46,504 nucleotides of DNA. Source: JAVBNW01 sp031551255 (GTDB lineage Bacteria; Bacillota; Clostridia; Christensenellales; UBA1750). The stretch spans positions 1-46,504 of the forward strand of contig JAVBNW010000054.1 of assembly GCA_031551255.1 (NCBI GenBank). Reading direction: 5' to 3'. The position numbers and the translations under genes were made by a program. This document shows positions 16,783-24,040 of this stretch, piece by piece (within the stretch, counting starts at the first letter, position 1; each line of letters begins with the position of its first letter). A model generated the notes under the pieces. It had not been told where the DNA came from and ran no database searches. It saw only the letters and a program-made list of their open reading frames with translations.

Positions 16783-16800
16783 CGGGAAGAGGTGTAACCC

Positions 16801-17106
16801 ATGGCGCAGAGCACTGTCGACAAGCAAAAAATGAAGACCGTGGCGGCGGAGCTGGAGAAGATCTATTCCAGCATGCAAACGCAGCTTAAGAAGCTCGACG
16901 AAAATGTCGCTTCCCTCAAAGGCATATGGACCGGCGAGGCGGCTACGACGTATACCGGGGCCTATAAGCAAAACGCGGCGGATATTCAAAATTTGGCCAC
17001 CGCCGTAAAATCCGCGTCCACGACACTTACCACCATTACCACCACCTACACCAAGGCGGATGCGCAGGCCGCGGAGATCATCAAGCAAAAAATGGCAAAG
17101 GGGTAG
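16801..17106 (+). CDS. WXG100 family protein 4
   Basis: A 101-aa helical protein with GIWTGEAATTYTGAY near residue 42. The second helix is unusually rich in threonine (STTLTTITTTYTKAD), and TYTKAD is a plausible Y-x-x-x-D export-signal variant. GGAAGAGG precedes the ATG. It is spaced 18 nt from protein 3. Confidence 0.9.
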   Translation: MAQSTVDKQKMKTVAAELEKIYSSMQTQLKKLDENVASLKGIWTGEAATTYTGAYKQNAADIQNLATAVKSASTTLTTITTTYTKADAQAAEIIKQKMAKG

Positions 17107-17112
17107 AAAAAA

Positions 17113-17433
17113 ATGTCACAGATGCAAGTCGACCCCGCAAAGCTGCGCAAGACGGCAGAGAACATCGGCCAGGCGCATACGGGCCTTAGGAACAATATTT
17201 ACTCGGCAAAGAGCCAGATCGACTCGCTGAAGAACGTGTGGACCGGCGAGGCCGCGGCCACCTTCAACCAAAGCTTCCAGGTTTTGCTGGATAAGTGCAG
17301 CGAATCCCTACTGACGATTCAAGGCATGGTGAACGCGCTGTACGATTCGGCCGATACCTACGAGAAGAGCGAAAAGGCCGTGCAGCAGGAGGCCGCTAAA
17401 ATGCCCAAGCTGCCCACCAATACCATACGGTAA
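17113..17433 (+). CDS. WXG100 family protein 5
   Basis: A 106-aa helical protein with NVWTGEAAATFNQSF near residue 43 and the canonical end DTYEKSEKAVQQEAA followed by a short proline-containing tail. It begins only 6 nt after the stop of protein 4, with an A-rich GGGGTAG-type ribosome binding site overlapping that stop, so translation is probably coupled. Confidence 0.9.
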   Translation: MSQMQVDPAKLRKTAENIGQAHTGLRNNIYSAKSQIDSLKNVWTGEAAATFNQSFQVLLDKCSESLLTIQGMVNALYDSADTYEKSEKAVQQEAAKMPKLPTNTIR

Positions 17434-17445
17434 GGGGGAGAGTGC

Positions 17446-18273
17446 ATGGCAGGGTATAAGGTTTCCTATAAAGTGCTTTCCCAACAGGGCGACGCGCTCA
17501 AGGCGCTCGCCAAGCAGGTGGACGGCTACGCCTCCCGAGTGAATACCATCCGTGGGAAGTTGGGAGAAGATGAACTCCTATCGACCGTGCGCCAGAACCT
17601 GACGAAGCTGTCGCAGCAGCTGGGCGAGAGCCGCGTGGTGCTGAACATGGCGGGCGAGCTGATCGGAAAATCCGTCGAAAGGTACGGCGGCACCGAAAAG
17701 AACGTCGTCAAAAAGGTGGATTCCGTCAAGGCCCACAACCGGGACTTCTATAAAAACCCCGTGGTGGTGGCATCGGCGGGCGGCACGGTTGCCGGCGGCG
17801 CGGGCGCGGCGGCGGCAACTGCCGTTCAATACACCGACAATTCTACGACGTACAACACCGTAAACGTTTCGACCGCCCCGGCGGAAACGACTACGCCCGT
17901 TACGGCCCCGGTGGAAGCGGCGGCTCAGCCTGTCGCAACCCCGCAGGCCGAAGCGCCCGTCGCCGCCGTAGAGGCTGCCGCGCCCGCGGTAGGGAGTTCC
18001 GGTTCGATAGGCGGCATCGCAGCGGGGGCGGCAGGCGGCGGCATTGCGGCCGGCGCCGCGGGCTTCTTCGGCGCGCAAAAGCTCAGGGAACACCTGGGGC
18101 GGGGCGGGGACGGCGCCAAGAAAAAGCCATCGGCGGCCGAGGCCGCCTATGAAGACGCTCAGGCACAGCTCGCTCGCGCCATCAAAGAGGCCAACAAGTA
18201 CCAGCAGCCCGCCGAGGATGCGGCCCCATCGGATACCACGCCCAAGTTCGGCGCGCCGCCGGACGAGACATAG
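17446..18273 (+). CDS. WXG100-like helical protein with hydrophobic Ala/Gly-rich domain, 275 aa
   Basis: Residues 1-100 are helical, of WXG100 size, and end near ERYGGTEKNVVKKVD, but the W-x-G turn is absent. A first hydrophobic Gly/Ala stretch lies at about 106-127. It is followed by a Pro/Thr/Ala linker, a second Gly/Ala-rich hydrophobic stretch at about 186-210, and a charged C-terminal helix. It could be a membrane-inserted T7 substrate or a membrane partner of the secreted proteins. It is the last gene of the run, 13 nt after WXG100 protein 5 and followed by a terminator hairpin. GGGGGAG precedes the ATG. Confidence 0.78.
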   Translation: MAGYKVSYKVLSQQGDALKALAKQVDGYASRVNTIRGKLGEDELLSTVRQNLTKLSQQLGESRVVLNMAGELIGKSVERYGGTEKNVVKKVDSVKAHNRDFYKNPVVVASAGGTVAGGAGAAAATAVQYTDNSTTYNTVNVSTAPAETTTPVTAPVEAAAQPVATPQAEAPVAAVEAAAPAVGSSGSIGGIAAGAAGGGIAAGAAGFFGAQKLREHLGRGGDGAKKKPSAAEAAYEDAQAQLARAIKEANKYQQPAEDAAPSDTTPKFGAPPDET

Positions 18274-18315
18274 AGACGCCGCGCCCCGACAGACGAAAAG
18301 AGGAAGGCACAGAAC

Positions 18316-18348
18316 ATCCCCGCGAGGCCGTTTAGGCTTCGCGGGGAT
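18316..18348 (+). terminator. Terminator of the secretion cluster
   Basis: A strong stem (ATCCCCGCGA..GCC / GGC..TCGCGGGGAT, 5-nt loop GTTTA) lies 43 nt after the stop of the last gene. Only a short T-rich stretch follows. Confidence 0.7.
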
Positions 18349-18412
18349 TGACGTTTGTAGCGATTAGGCGCCTTAAATGAGAGCATCTAAAGGGCTCGGC
18401 CACGATAGCCGG

Positions 18413-18576
18413 TATAGTCGCCCAACTTCAAAAGCGGTGCATACGAGCGAGAGGTTTTTTCGTAGGGCAAGGAGGCGGAAGGAGGCGTAGCCGGCAGCTA
18501 TGCTGACTGGAGTTCGACGCCGCCATGCGGGAAAAGATCCGCTCGTATGCGCTGGTTTTGGGGTTGGACGACTATA
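18413..18576. mobile_element. MITE-like element, copy A (164 bp)
   Basis: The ends are inverted repeats of about 38 bp starting TATAGTCG. The left arm (TATAGTCGCCCAAC..CAAAA..GCATACGAGCG) matches the reverse complement of the right arm with few mismatches. The core has an inner hairpin around GTAGCCGGCAGCTATGC. Copies C and D (162 and 164 bp) have the same arms and a related core in reverse orientation. There is no coding capacity. A TA flank at each end would fit a Tc1/mariner-type (IS630) MITE, but this is inference. Confidence 0.8.
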
Positions 18577-18592
18577 AATGTGTTTTGTGCGG

Positions 18593-18621
18593 TTGACAGG
18601 GCTTGTCGGGCGCAGTATTAT
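18593..18621 (+). promoter_or_regulatory. Sigma-A promoter of the abrB-ABC operon
   Basis: TTGACA (18593-18598) and TATTAT (18616-18621) are exactly 17 nt apart. Just downstream AGTAT-aaatc-ATACT forms a small inverted repeat that could be an operator for the AbrB-type product. Confidence 0.85.
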
Positions 18622-18671
18622 TGTAGTATAAATCATACTTTTCATACTTTTACAACGTGAGGGTGATTCGT

Positions 18672-18899
18672 GTGGACAATCCTAAGGACAAATACGCTTG
18701 GACGGTTAAAGTGGGTGAAAAGGGACAGATTGTGATCCCCAAAGAAGCCCGCGAAATATTCGACATACGCCCCGGCGACACGCTGATTGTACTGGGCGAC
18801 AAAAAGCAAGGCATAGCGATACCGCCGAAAAATATGTTCGCACAGCTTTTAGCAACGATTTTCGGCGGCGACATGCCGCGAGGAGAGAATGAAGAATGA
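18672..18899 (+). CDS. AbrB/SpoVT-type transcriptional regulator
   Basis: A 75-aa swapped-hairpin DNA-binding protein: WTVKVGEKGQIVIPKEAREIFDIRPGDTLIVLGD is a textbook AbrB/MazE domain, with an amphipathic tail after it. The GTG at 18672 is preferred because AGGGTG lies about 6 nt upstream; a GTG at 18657 would add five residues and lacks a ribosome binding site. Its stop overlaps the ABC ATPase start by 4 nt. It probably controls its own operon, which encodes an exporter. Confidence 0.9.
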   Translation: MDNPKDKYAWTVKVGEKGQIVIPKEAREIFDIRPGDTLIVLGDKKQGIAIPPKNMFAQLLATIFGGDMPRGENEE

Positions 18900-19621
18900 A
18901 CGCTATCTCAATCACAAATCTATCTAAAAAATACGGCAGGTTTGCGGCGGTGGATCATCTAAACCTAACGATTGAGAAGGGCGAGCTGTTTTCTCTGTTG
19001 GGCGTAAACGGCGCGGGGAAAACAACGACAATAAAAATGTTGTCCTGCTTGATGAAACCTACTGAAGGCGATGCAGTTTTACTCGGCGACAGCATAAAAG
19101 AACATCCGCAAGCCGTCAAAGCGAAAATCAACATTTCCCCGCAGGAAACGGCCGTGGCCGCAAATCTATCGACGATCGAAAATTTGGAACTCATAGCGAG
19201 GATATATGGCCAAGATGGTCAAACCGCAAAGAAAAATGCGGACGAAGCGGCATCGCAATTCCGGCTTGATGCCGTGCGGAAGAAAAAGGCCAAACAACTA
19301 TCGGGGGGAATGCAAAGGCGGCTTTCCATCGCAATGGCTCTTATTACGAACCCGCAAATTTTGTTTCTCGATGAACCCACTTTAGGGCTCGACGTACTGG
19401 CTCGCCGCGAATTGTGGGCATCCATTCTCGCCCTAAAGGGAGCGACCACAATCATCCTAACAACTCATTATTTAGAAGAGGCGGAGGCATTGTCCGACCG
19501 CGTTGGAATCATGGCAAGCGGTAAACTCAAGGCGATCGGAACCGTGGCGGAATTGACGGAGCAAACGGATACGAACAAGTTAGAGGATGCTTTTGTTGCC
19601 CTCGCGGGTGGTGAAATATGA
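18896..19621 (+). CDS. ABC exporter ATP-binding protein
   Basis: A 241-aa nucleotide-binding subunit. Walker A is GVNGAGKTT at residues 36-44, the Q-loop is in SPQETAVA, the signature is LSGGMQRR near 134, Walker B is LFLDEP near 156 with D-loop LGLD, and the switch histidine is in TTHYLEEAE. It belongs to the multidrug/antibiotic (ABC-2) exporter group. It overlaps the regulator before it and the permease after it by 4 nt each, so the three proteins are co-translated. Confidence 0.95.
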   Translation: MNAISITNLSKKYGRFAAVDHLNLTIEKGELFSLLGVNGAGKTTTIKMLSCLMKPTEGDAVLLGDSIKEHPQAVKAKINISPQETAVAANLSTIENLELIARIYGQDGQTAKKNADEAASQFRLDAVRKKKAKQLSGGMQRRLSIAMALITNPQILFLDEPTLGLDVLARRELWASILALKGATTIILTTHYLEEAEALSDRVGIMASGKLKAIGTVAELTEQTDTNKLEDAFVALAGGEI

Positions 19622-20367
19622 AAGTTATCTCTTTTGCGCAGCGCAACACGAAAGAGGTTTTGCGCGACCCTATCAATCTCTTCTTCGGGTTGGGCTTTCC
19701 GCTCATACTGCTGGTACTGCTATCCATCATCAACGCCGGCATTCCCCCCGAAGCGAACAACCCAATGTTTCAGATAGAAAACCTCGCGCCCGGCTTGGCG
19801 ATGTTTGGAACCGCGTTTATGGCGTTGTTCGCGGGTATGCTGCTATCCAAAGACCGCGCCTCGTCTTTCTTGATGCGCTTGTTTACCTCGCCCATGACCT
19901 CTTTGGATTTTATACTGGGCTATACCTTGCCAATGCTCGTCATGGCGTTGGCACAGGCCGCAATCACCTTATCGGCGTCCTGTCTTTTTGGGCTTGAGTT
20001 GACTGCGAATCTCCTACTTGCCGCCGTTGTGACGGCCTTAACATCCTTGCTGTTTGTGGGTTTGGGCCTGCTGTCCGGAAGCCTGATGAACGATAAGGCG
20101 GTCGGCGGCATTTGCGGAGCGTTGCTGATGAATGTAGCGGGGTGGCTCTCCGGGGTATTTGTTCCGCTTGATCTCATTGGCGGCGCTTTCAAAAAGACGG
20201 CGGATATTCTACCGTTTTATCACGGCGTCAAAGCGATACAGGCTACCTTAGGCGGTGATTTCGGCGCAATCCTTCCGCATTTGGCGATTGTGATGGGCTA
20301 TACGGTAGTCTTTTTTGCGCTTGCGGTTTATGTATTTCAACGCAAAATGAGCGTCGATAGGGCATAG
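19618..20367 (+). CDS. ABC-2 type permease
   Basis: A 249-aa membrane protein with six hydrophobic segments and the ABC-2 layout: a cytosolic start with an amphipathic helix, an extracellular loop after the first helix, then LLSKDRASSFLMRLFTSPM, GALLMNVAGWLSGVFVPLD and a last helix ending in FQRKMSVDRA. It forms the exporter with the ATPase encoded just upstream. The substrate is unknown. The next 157 nt before the XRE gene hold only short GC-rich inverted repeats. Confidence 0.92.
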   Translation: MKVISFAQRNTKEVLRDPINLFFGLGFPLILLVLLSIINAGIPPEANNPMFQIENLAPGLAMFGTAFMALFAGMLLSKDRASSFLMRLFTSPMTSLDFILGYTLPMLVMALAQAAITLSASCLFGLELTANLLLAAVVTALTSLLFVGLGLLSGSLMNDKAVGGICGALLMNVAGWLSGVFVPLDLIGGAFKKTADILPFYHGVKAIQATLGGDFGAILPHLAIVMGYTVVFFALAVYVFQRKMSVDRA

Positions 20368-20524
20368 ATAGAACGGAATTGCAGATAGACCGCCCCCCCC
20401 TGGCGAGCCGGGGGCTCGGCGGGCGAGTGGCGATCGACAACGATCGGCTCTCAAACCTTAGCCGCGGGCATTCGCAAACCGCACGAATGGCAATGCCAAG
20501 GGCTTGCGTTGTGTGCGCGAAATA

Positions 20525-20767
20525 TTACTTGATTTCCTGCTCGAGATGATCAAATTCCGGCGTGCTAAAGAATTGCCCGAGCGTGATGTCCAGCCCGTCG
20601 CATATTTTCTTAATGGTCGTTATCTTAGGGTCCATGCTCTTTCCATACAGGATATTCTTGATGGAGGAAGGCGGAAGCGCCGATTGTGTGGCTAGTTTGT
20701 TGATGGTTAAACCGCGTTCATCGCATAACTGCAAAATTCGGTTGCGCATGGTCGATACAGTATCCAA
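20525..20767 (-). CDS. XRE-family repressor 1, 80 aa
   Basis: A one-domain Cro/CI-type helix-turn-helix protein: LCDERGLTINKLATQSALPPSSIKNIL, then the usual ICDGLDITLGQFFSTPEF tail. The start is TTG at 20767, with GGAG 8 nt upstream; an internal ATG would remove six residues. It is a paralogue of the gene at 20807-21049, with the same length and nearly the same C-terminus (TPEFDHLEQEIK versus TPEFDHLEQEIE). The pair arose by tandem duplication and diverged mainly in the recognition helix. Confidence 0.88.
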   Translation of the reverse strand: MDTVSTMRNRILQLCDERGLTINKLATQSALPPSSIKNILYGKSMDPKITTIKKICDGLDITLGQFFSTPEFDHLEQEIK

Positions 20768-20806
20768 CGTACCATCTCCATAACCGTTTTGCGCAAGCGT
20801 TCAATA

Positions 20807-21049
20807 TTATTCGATTTCCTGTTCGAGGTGGTCAAACTCCGGCGTGTTAAAGAATTCGCCCAGCGTAATTCCAAAGCCGTCGCAAAGTTTTTTGATGTTA
20901 ACAACTCCGGGGTTTTTGCTTTCGCCATTCAAAATACTCTTGAGCGTTCCTTGCGGCACGGCGGAGTGCATGGCAATTCCATTGGGGGTAAAGCCCTTTT
21001 GTTCACATAGCTGCCGTATTCTCAGCGCGATTGCCTCTTGTGTGTTCAT
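20807..21049 (-). CDS. XRE-family repressor 2, 80 aa
   Basis: A Cro/CI-type helix-turn-helix protein (LCEQKGFTPNGIAMHSAVPQGTLKSIL) with the tail LCDGFGITLGEFFNTPEFDHLEQEIE. AGGAGG lies 7 nt before the ATG at 21049; the longer open frame upstream has no ribosome binding site. It faces the SLOG gene across a 129-nt region with three inverted repeats built on TAGTGA or close variants. The natural reading is that it represses itself and the SLOG gene. Confidence 0.92.
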   Translation of the reverse strand: MNTQEAIALRIRQLCEQKGFTPNGIAMHSAVPQGTLKSILNGESKNPGVVNIKKLCDGFGITLGEFFNTPEFDHLEQEIE

Positions 21050-21068
21050 AGTCTTTCCTCCTAGCGAC

Positions 21069-21087
21069 ATATCACTAACAATGATAT
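21069..21087. promoter_or_regulatory. Operator-like inverted repeat 1
   Basis: ATATCA-N7-TGATAT, with TCACTAA (half-site of operators 2 and 3) inside its left part. It lies just upstream of the start of repressor 2. Confidence 0.5.
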
Positions 21088-21106
21088 GCCGCAGAGGATT
21101 TGCGCA

Positions 21107-21124
21107 TTAGTGACACTTCACTAA
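21107..21124. promoter_or_regulatory. Operator 2, TTAGTGA-N4-TCACTAA
   Basis: A perfect 18-nt dyad that covers the -35 of the SLOG promoter. Operator 3 is the same dyad exactly 40 nt downstream, about four helical turns, so both lie on the same face. Confidence 0.8.
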
Positions 21125-21145
21125 GTGGCAAAAATGTGCTATCTT
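21117..21145 (+). promoter_or_regulatory. Promoter of the SLOG gene
   Basis: TTCACT (21117-21122) and TATCTT (21140-21145) are 17 nt apart. The -35 lies inside operator 2, and operator 3 begins 1 nt after the -10, so occupancy of either would block transcription. Confidence 0.6.
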
Positions 21146-21146
21146 G

Positions 21147-21164
21147 TTAGTGATTGATCACTAA
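21147..21164. promoter_or_regulatory. Operator 3, TTAGTGA-N4-TCACTAA
   Basis: The second perfect copy of the 18-nt dyad. It lies at the expected transcription start of the SLOG gene and just before its ribosome binding site. Confidence 0.8.
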
Positions 21165-21178
21165 TGAGGAGAACAAAT

Positions 21179-21649
21179 ATGAACAACAATACGTGTTGCT
21201 TCACAGGGCACAGGCGGCTGCCCGCAGAAAAAATGCAGAGCATCGCCAAACGCCTGGATGCCGAGATCGACCGGCTGATCCGCCTGGGCGTCACGGATTT
21301 TCTATCCGGGGGCGCGCTCGGCTTTGACCAGACGGCGGCTGCCGTGATTGTGGCAAAGAGGGAAAGCGGGCATGACATCCGGCTCATCTTTGCATTGCCG
21401 TGCCGAAACCACGACGAGCGCTGGACGCACGAACAAAAGCGCCTATGGAGCGCTTTGCTTCTCAAGGCCGATGAAATCCGTTATCTTTCGGAGGAATACA
21501 GCTACGGTTGCATGAAAAAGCGGAACCGCTACATGGTAGAGAATTCCCAATATTGCGTTTGCGCACTGCTCTACGGCAGAAGCGGAACGGCGCAGACCGT
21601 CCGCTATGCCCGGCATAGGGGGCTAGAAGTGGTTAACGTGGCCAAGTAG
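21179..21649 (+). CDS. SLOG-family (YpsA/DUF1273-like) protein
   Basis: A 156-aa Rossmann-type protein. CCFTGHRRLP at the start, FLSGGALGFDQTAAAVIV, and MVENSQYCVCALLYGRSGTAQTVRYA are the SLOG/DprA-like signature for binding nucleotide-derived ligands. The ATG at 21179 is preceded by GAGGAG at 7 nt; the earlier ATG at 21164 lies inside operator 3. Expression appears tightly repressed by the XRE pair opposite. SLOG proteins occur in stress, DNA-uptake and immune contexts; the role here is not known. Confidence 0.88.
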   Translation: MNNNTCCFTGHRRLPAEKMQSIAKRLDAEIDRLIRLGVTDFLSGGALGFDQTAAAVIVAKRESGHDIRLIFALPCRNHDERWTHEQKRLWSALLLKADEIRYLSEEYSYGCMKKRNRYMVENSQYCVCALLYGRSGTAQTVRYARHRGLEVVNVAK

Positions 21650-21667
21650 CAACGCCCAGCAGCGCTT

Positions 21668-22117
21668 TTACAGCCCGATGTTTGATTTTAACCCCATATA
21701 GCTGCCCGCGTTCGGGAAACCGCCGAGCAAAATATCGACAAACGTTGTGGAGAAACCGTACCGCGGTAAATCCGATATGCCTACAAACCGGACGTCGGAG
21801 ATCGGGTTTTCGTCGAATTCGTTCGTGGGAAGCGTAAGTTCCCCGCCCAAATCGTCCAGTAAAAACGTGATGTGAAGAACAGGGGGCGAAGAATCGGGCT
21901 TGTCGCATATGTACAAAAGCCTGTTCACGGCTGCGGTCAGCCCGGTTTCTTCTTTCACCTCGCGCACGATCGCGTCGTTTAGCGTCTCCCCGGCCTCCGC
22001 CCTTCCGCCGGGAAGCGACCACGGTCTTGATTTGCTGATTTTTTGTTTCACCAACAGAACCCTGCCTTCTCTAAGAACGATACCCGTTACGCGGATCTGA
22101 AAGGAATAGGCATCCAT
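21668..22117 (-). CDS. NUDIX hydrolase
   Basis: A 149-aa protein with a complete Nudix box at residues 38-60 (G-x5-E-x7-REVKEETGL). It should hydrolyse a nucleoside diphosphate linked to another group, with Mg2+ bound by the REVKEE helix. The substrate cannot be read from sequence. AGGAGG lies 6 nt before the ATG at 22117; the open frame upstream of that is ignored. It converges with the SLOG gene, ending 18 nt from it. Confidence 0.93.
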   Translation of the reverse strand: MDAYSFQIRVTGIVLREGRVLLVKQKISKSRPWSLPGGRAEAGETLNDAIVREVKEETGLTAAVNRLLYICDKPDSSPPVLHITFLLDDLGGELTLPTNEFDENPISDVRFVGISDLPRYGFSTTFVDILLGGFPNAGSYMGLKSNIGL

Positions 22118-22153
22118 GGAATACCTCCTGTCATGCACAACCGCATAAGAAAT

Positions 22154-22176
22154 CCCCTGCCATAGAATAGCAGGGG
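22154..22176 (-). terminator. Terminator of the lipoprotein pair
   Basis: CCCCTGC / GCAGGGG stem with a 9-nt loop, 28 nt after the stop of the minus-strand lipoprotein gene. It is followed on that strand by a short T-rich stretch. Confidence 0.6.
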
Positions 22177-22204
22177 ACATCCTTTTACACAAGGCGAGTT
22201 TTCT

Positions 22205-23290
22205 CTACTCCGGGTCGGTAGACCAATACAGCGATATCTTGGTCACCACGTTGTCCTCGGTGTAGTACCTGAGGAAATAGTAGACGTGCCAGTCGTCGGG
22301 GGATTCCAGGTTCGTCCACACGTATTCGATGCCGTGGGCATACTCGTCTCCCTCTTCGGCAAACCAATGGCCGCCGATCCACTCGGTCGCCCAGCTGTCG
22401 TCCGCGTCGGGGTTGAGCGCTTCGATACCGTAGATCAAATCCCCGCTGTCGCCCTCGCGGTCTACGAGGAACGCCCTGAGCACTTCCTCTTCCGGCGCGC
22501 CTATCTGAACGCCGCGGATGGGGAATAGGGTAAATTCCGGGTCATCCCACGACGCGCCGACAACGTAGACTTCTTCCTGCATAAGCTCGGGCGGTATTGC
22601 GCTCAGCGGCTCGTTCTCGCCGTCCTCTCCGTCTCCGGACAGCGCGCTGCCTTCGGGTGCGTTAACGAGTAAGGATACGCTGCCCCCGTCGCAGTTGAGC
22701 GTTATTTCCGTTTCGCCGGTTGCCTCGCCCATGAACGACCAGCTGACGGACGTGGGGCTGAGCCAGTCGATCGCCTCCGTGATCGTCATACTGCCCAGCA
22801 GATCCTGAACGTCCCCATCGGTAAAGGGCAAGGTGGATTGCGATGTGGCGTAGCGCAGGTAGTTGCCCACAAACATCTCGCGCTCGGCGCTGTCGGTCTG
22901 CTTTTCATATTGCGTCACAGTCAGCGAGCCGTCGGCATTGAGCTCAAAGCATAGATCCATGTAATATGCCAGCGAGCCCTCGGGCTCCGTAGCGCCCTCG
23001 AGCATCGCGCCGTCGTTCGTTTCCATGGTAAACGAAATCGCGTCGGTTCCGAGGTTTACATTGCTGATGAGCACGTAGCCCTCGGCGTTTTCATAATATC
23101 CCGAAAATACGAACTCTTCGTCGGATGGCTCGGGGGTTGGGGCCGTGGTGCTTGCCGCGGCCGTGGTGGGCGCGGCGGTAGAGGCTTCCGCCTTGCTGGG
23201 CGTAGGGGCGGACGCGGGCGTAGCGCAGCCCCCCACGAGCAGTGCGATCGCCAGCACGATAGCGCCTATCGCATATTTGCACGTATTCAT
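22205..23290 (-). CDS. Lipoprotein, 361 aa
   Basis: The signal peptide ends in the lipobox VGGC (C22). A Thr/Ala/Pro-rich linker (about 24-55) leads to an acidic extracellular domain of about 300 residues. No family is recognised. The last part (EYVWTNLESPDDWHVYYFLRYYTEDNVVTKISLYWS) looks beta-rich. GAAAGGAG precedes the ATG by about 10 nt. It is the second gene of a two-lipoprotein unit. Confidence 0.85.
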   Translation of the reverse strand: MNTCKYAIGAIVLAIALLVGGCATPASAPTPSKAEASTAAPTTAAASTTAPTPEPSDEEFVFSGYYENAEGYVLISNVNLGTDAISFTMETNDGAMLEGATEPEGSLAYYMDLCFELNADGSLTVTQYEKQTDSAEREMFVGNYLRYATSQSTLPFTDGDVQDLLGSMTITEAIDWLSPTSVSWSFMGEATGETEITLNCDGGSVSLLVNAPEGSALSGDGEDGENEPLSAIPPELMQEEVYVVGASWDDPEFTLFPIRGVQIGAPEEEVLRAFLVDREGDSGDLIYGIEALNPDADDSWATEWIGGHWFAEEGDEYAHGIEYVWTNLESPDDWHVYYFLRYYTEDNVVTKISLYWSTDPE

Positions 23291-23322
23291 TCGTTTTCGC
23301 TCCTTTCGCTTTTAGCGGAACG

Positions 23323-23952
23323 TTATTCCGCCAGGATAAGCCCTGCCAGCCATTGCTCGGGCTGGCCTTCGTAATCTTCCATCCAATCGATCGGAATGAT
23401 ATAGGTAACGAGGAAATCCCACGAATCCGTCGTTACATACGCGCCGCCGCACTGCCTGGTATCTTCGTTGTGTCCGGTTTTGAATTCGACGGACCACGAG
23501 GGGTAGGTGAGGCGCTCGGAGATTTCGTCGTTGCGCTCGACCGAAACGTCGTACGCGTCCGGATTACATTGCATCAAAAGGTCGAGAACTTCTTGCTGTT
23601 CCGCCGCATAGCTGGCGGCGAGGCGCTCTTGCGTGAACACGATGCCGTCGTCGGACATATAGCTCTTCCTATACGTTCCGTCGCTCATGAGAAGGCTGTC
23701 GATGAGCTCTGCGCCATCGGGCGTATCGCCCCAAATGAGCCTAAGGCCCTCTACTTCGAACTCGCTCTCTTGAGCGACCATGGTCGCTTCTTCAGGCGCC
23801 GGTTCCGCGGTGGGGGAAGATGCCGCAGCGGAAGGCGGCGAGAAGGCGACGGTGGCCGAGGAGGCGGATACCGTTGCGGGCGAGGCGTCACAGGCGGTGC
23901 ACAGGGCCAGCGCGGCGGTGCATACGCAGGCAATTGAGATGACCTTTTTCAT
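23323..23952 (-). CDS. Lipoprotein, 209 aa
   Basis: The signal peptide ends in the lipobox CTAC (C21) and is followed by a Ser/Ala/Pro-rich linker (about 24-57) and a domain of about 150 residues. No family is recognised. AAGGAG lies 8 nt before the ATG at 23952; a GTG at 23961 is less likely. The upstream region carries the minus-strand version of the AGGTAAC motif that also precedes the secretion cluster, so this lipoprotein pair may be co-regulated with it. Confidence 0.85.
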   Translation of the reverse strand: MKKVISIACVCTAALALCTACDASPATVSASSATVAFSPPSAAASSPTAEPAPEEATMVAQESEFEVEGLRLIWGDTPDGAELIDSLLMSDGTYRKSYMSDDGIVFTQERLAASYAAEQQEVLDLLMQCNPDAYDVSVERNDEISERLTYPSWSVEFKTGHNEDTRQCGGAYVTTDSWDFLVTYIIPIDWMEDYEGQPEQWLAGLILAE

Positions 23953-24040
23953 ATCTGTCACTCCTTAACGGGTAGAGGATACGGCGGGCTATTTCACCCC
24001 CTGCCTACAGGCTACCACGGCGCCCTTCGTATGGATACAC

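Noticed and set aside
3537..18273. LXG-type polymorphic toxin and immunity pair in the T7-like cluster
   Set aside because: None of the proteins has an LXG head with a toxin-sized tail; the 275-aa protein ends in a charged helix without nuclease or NADase motifs.
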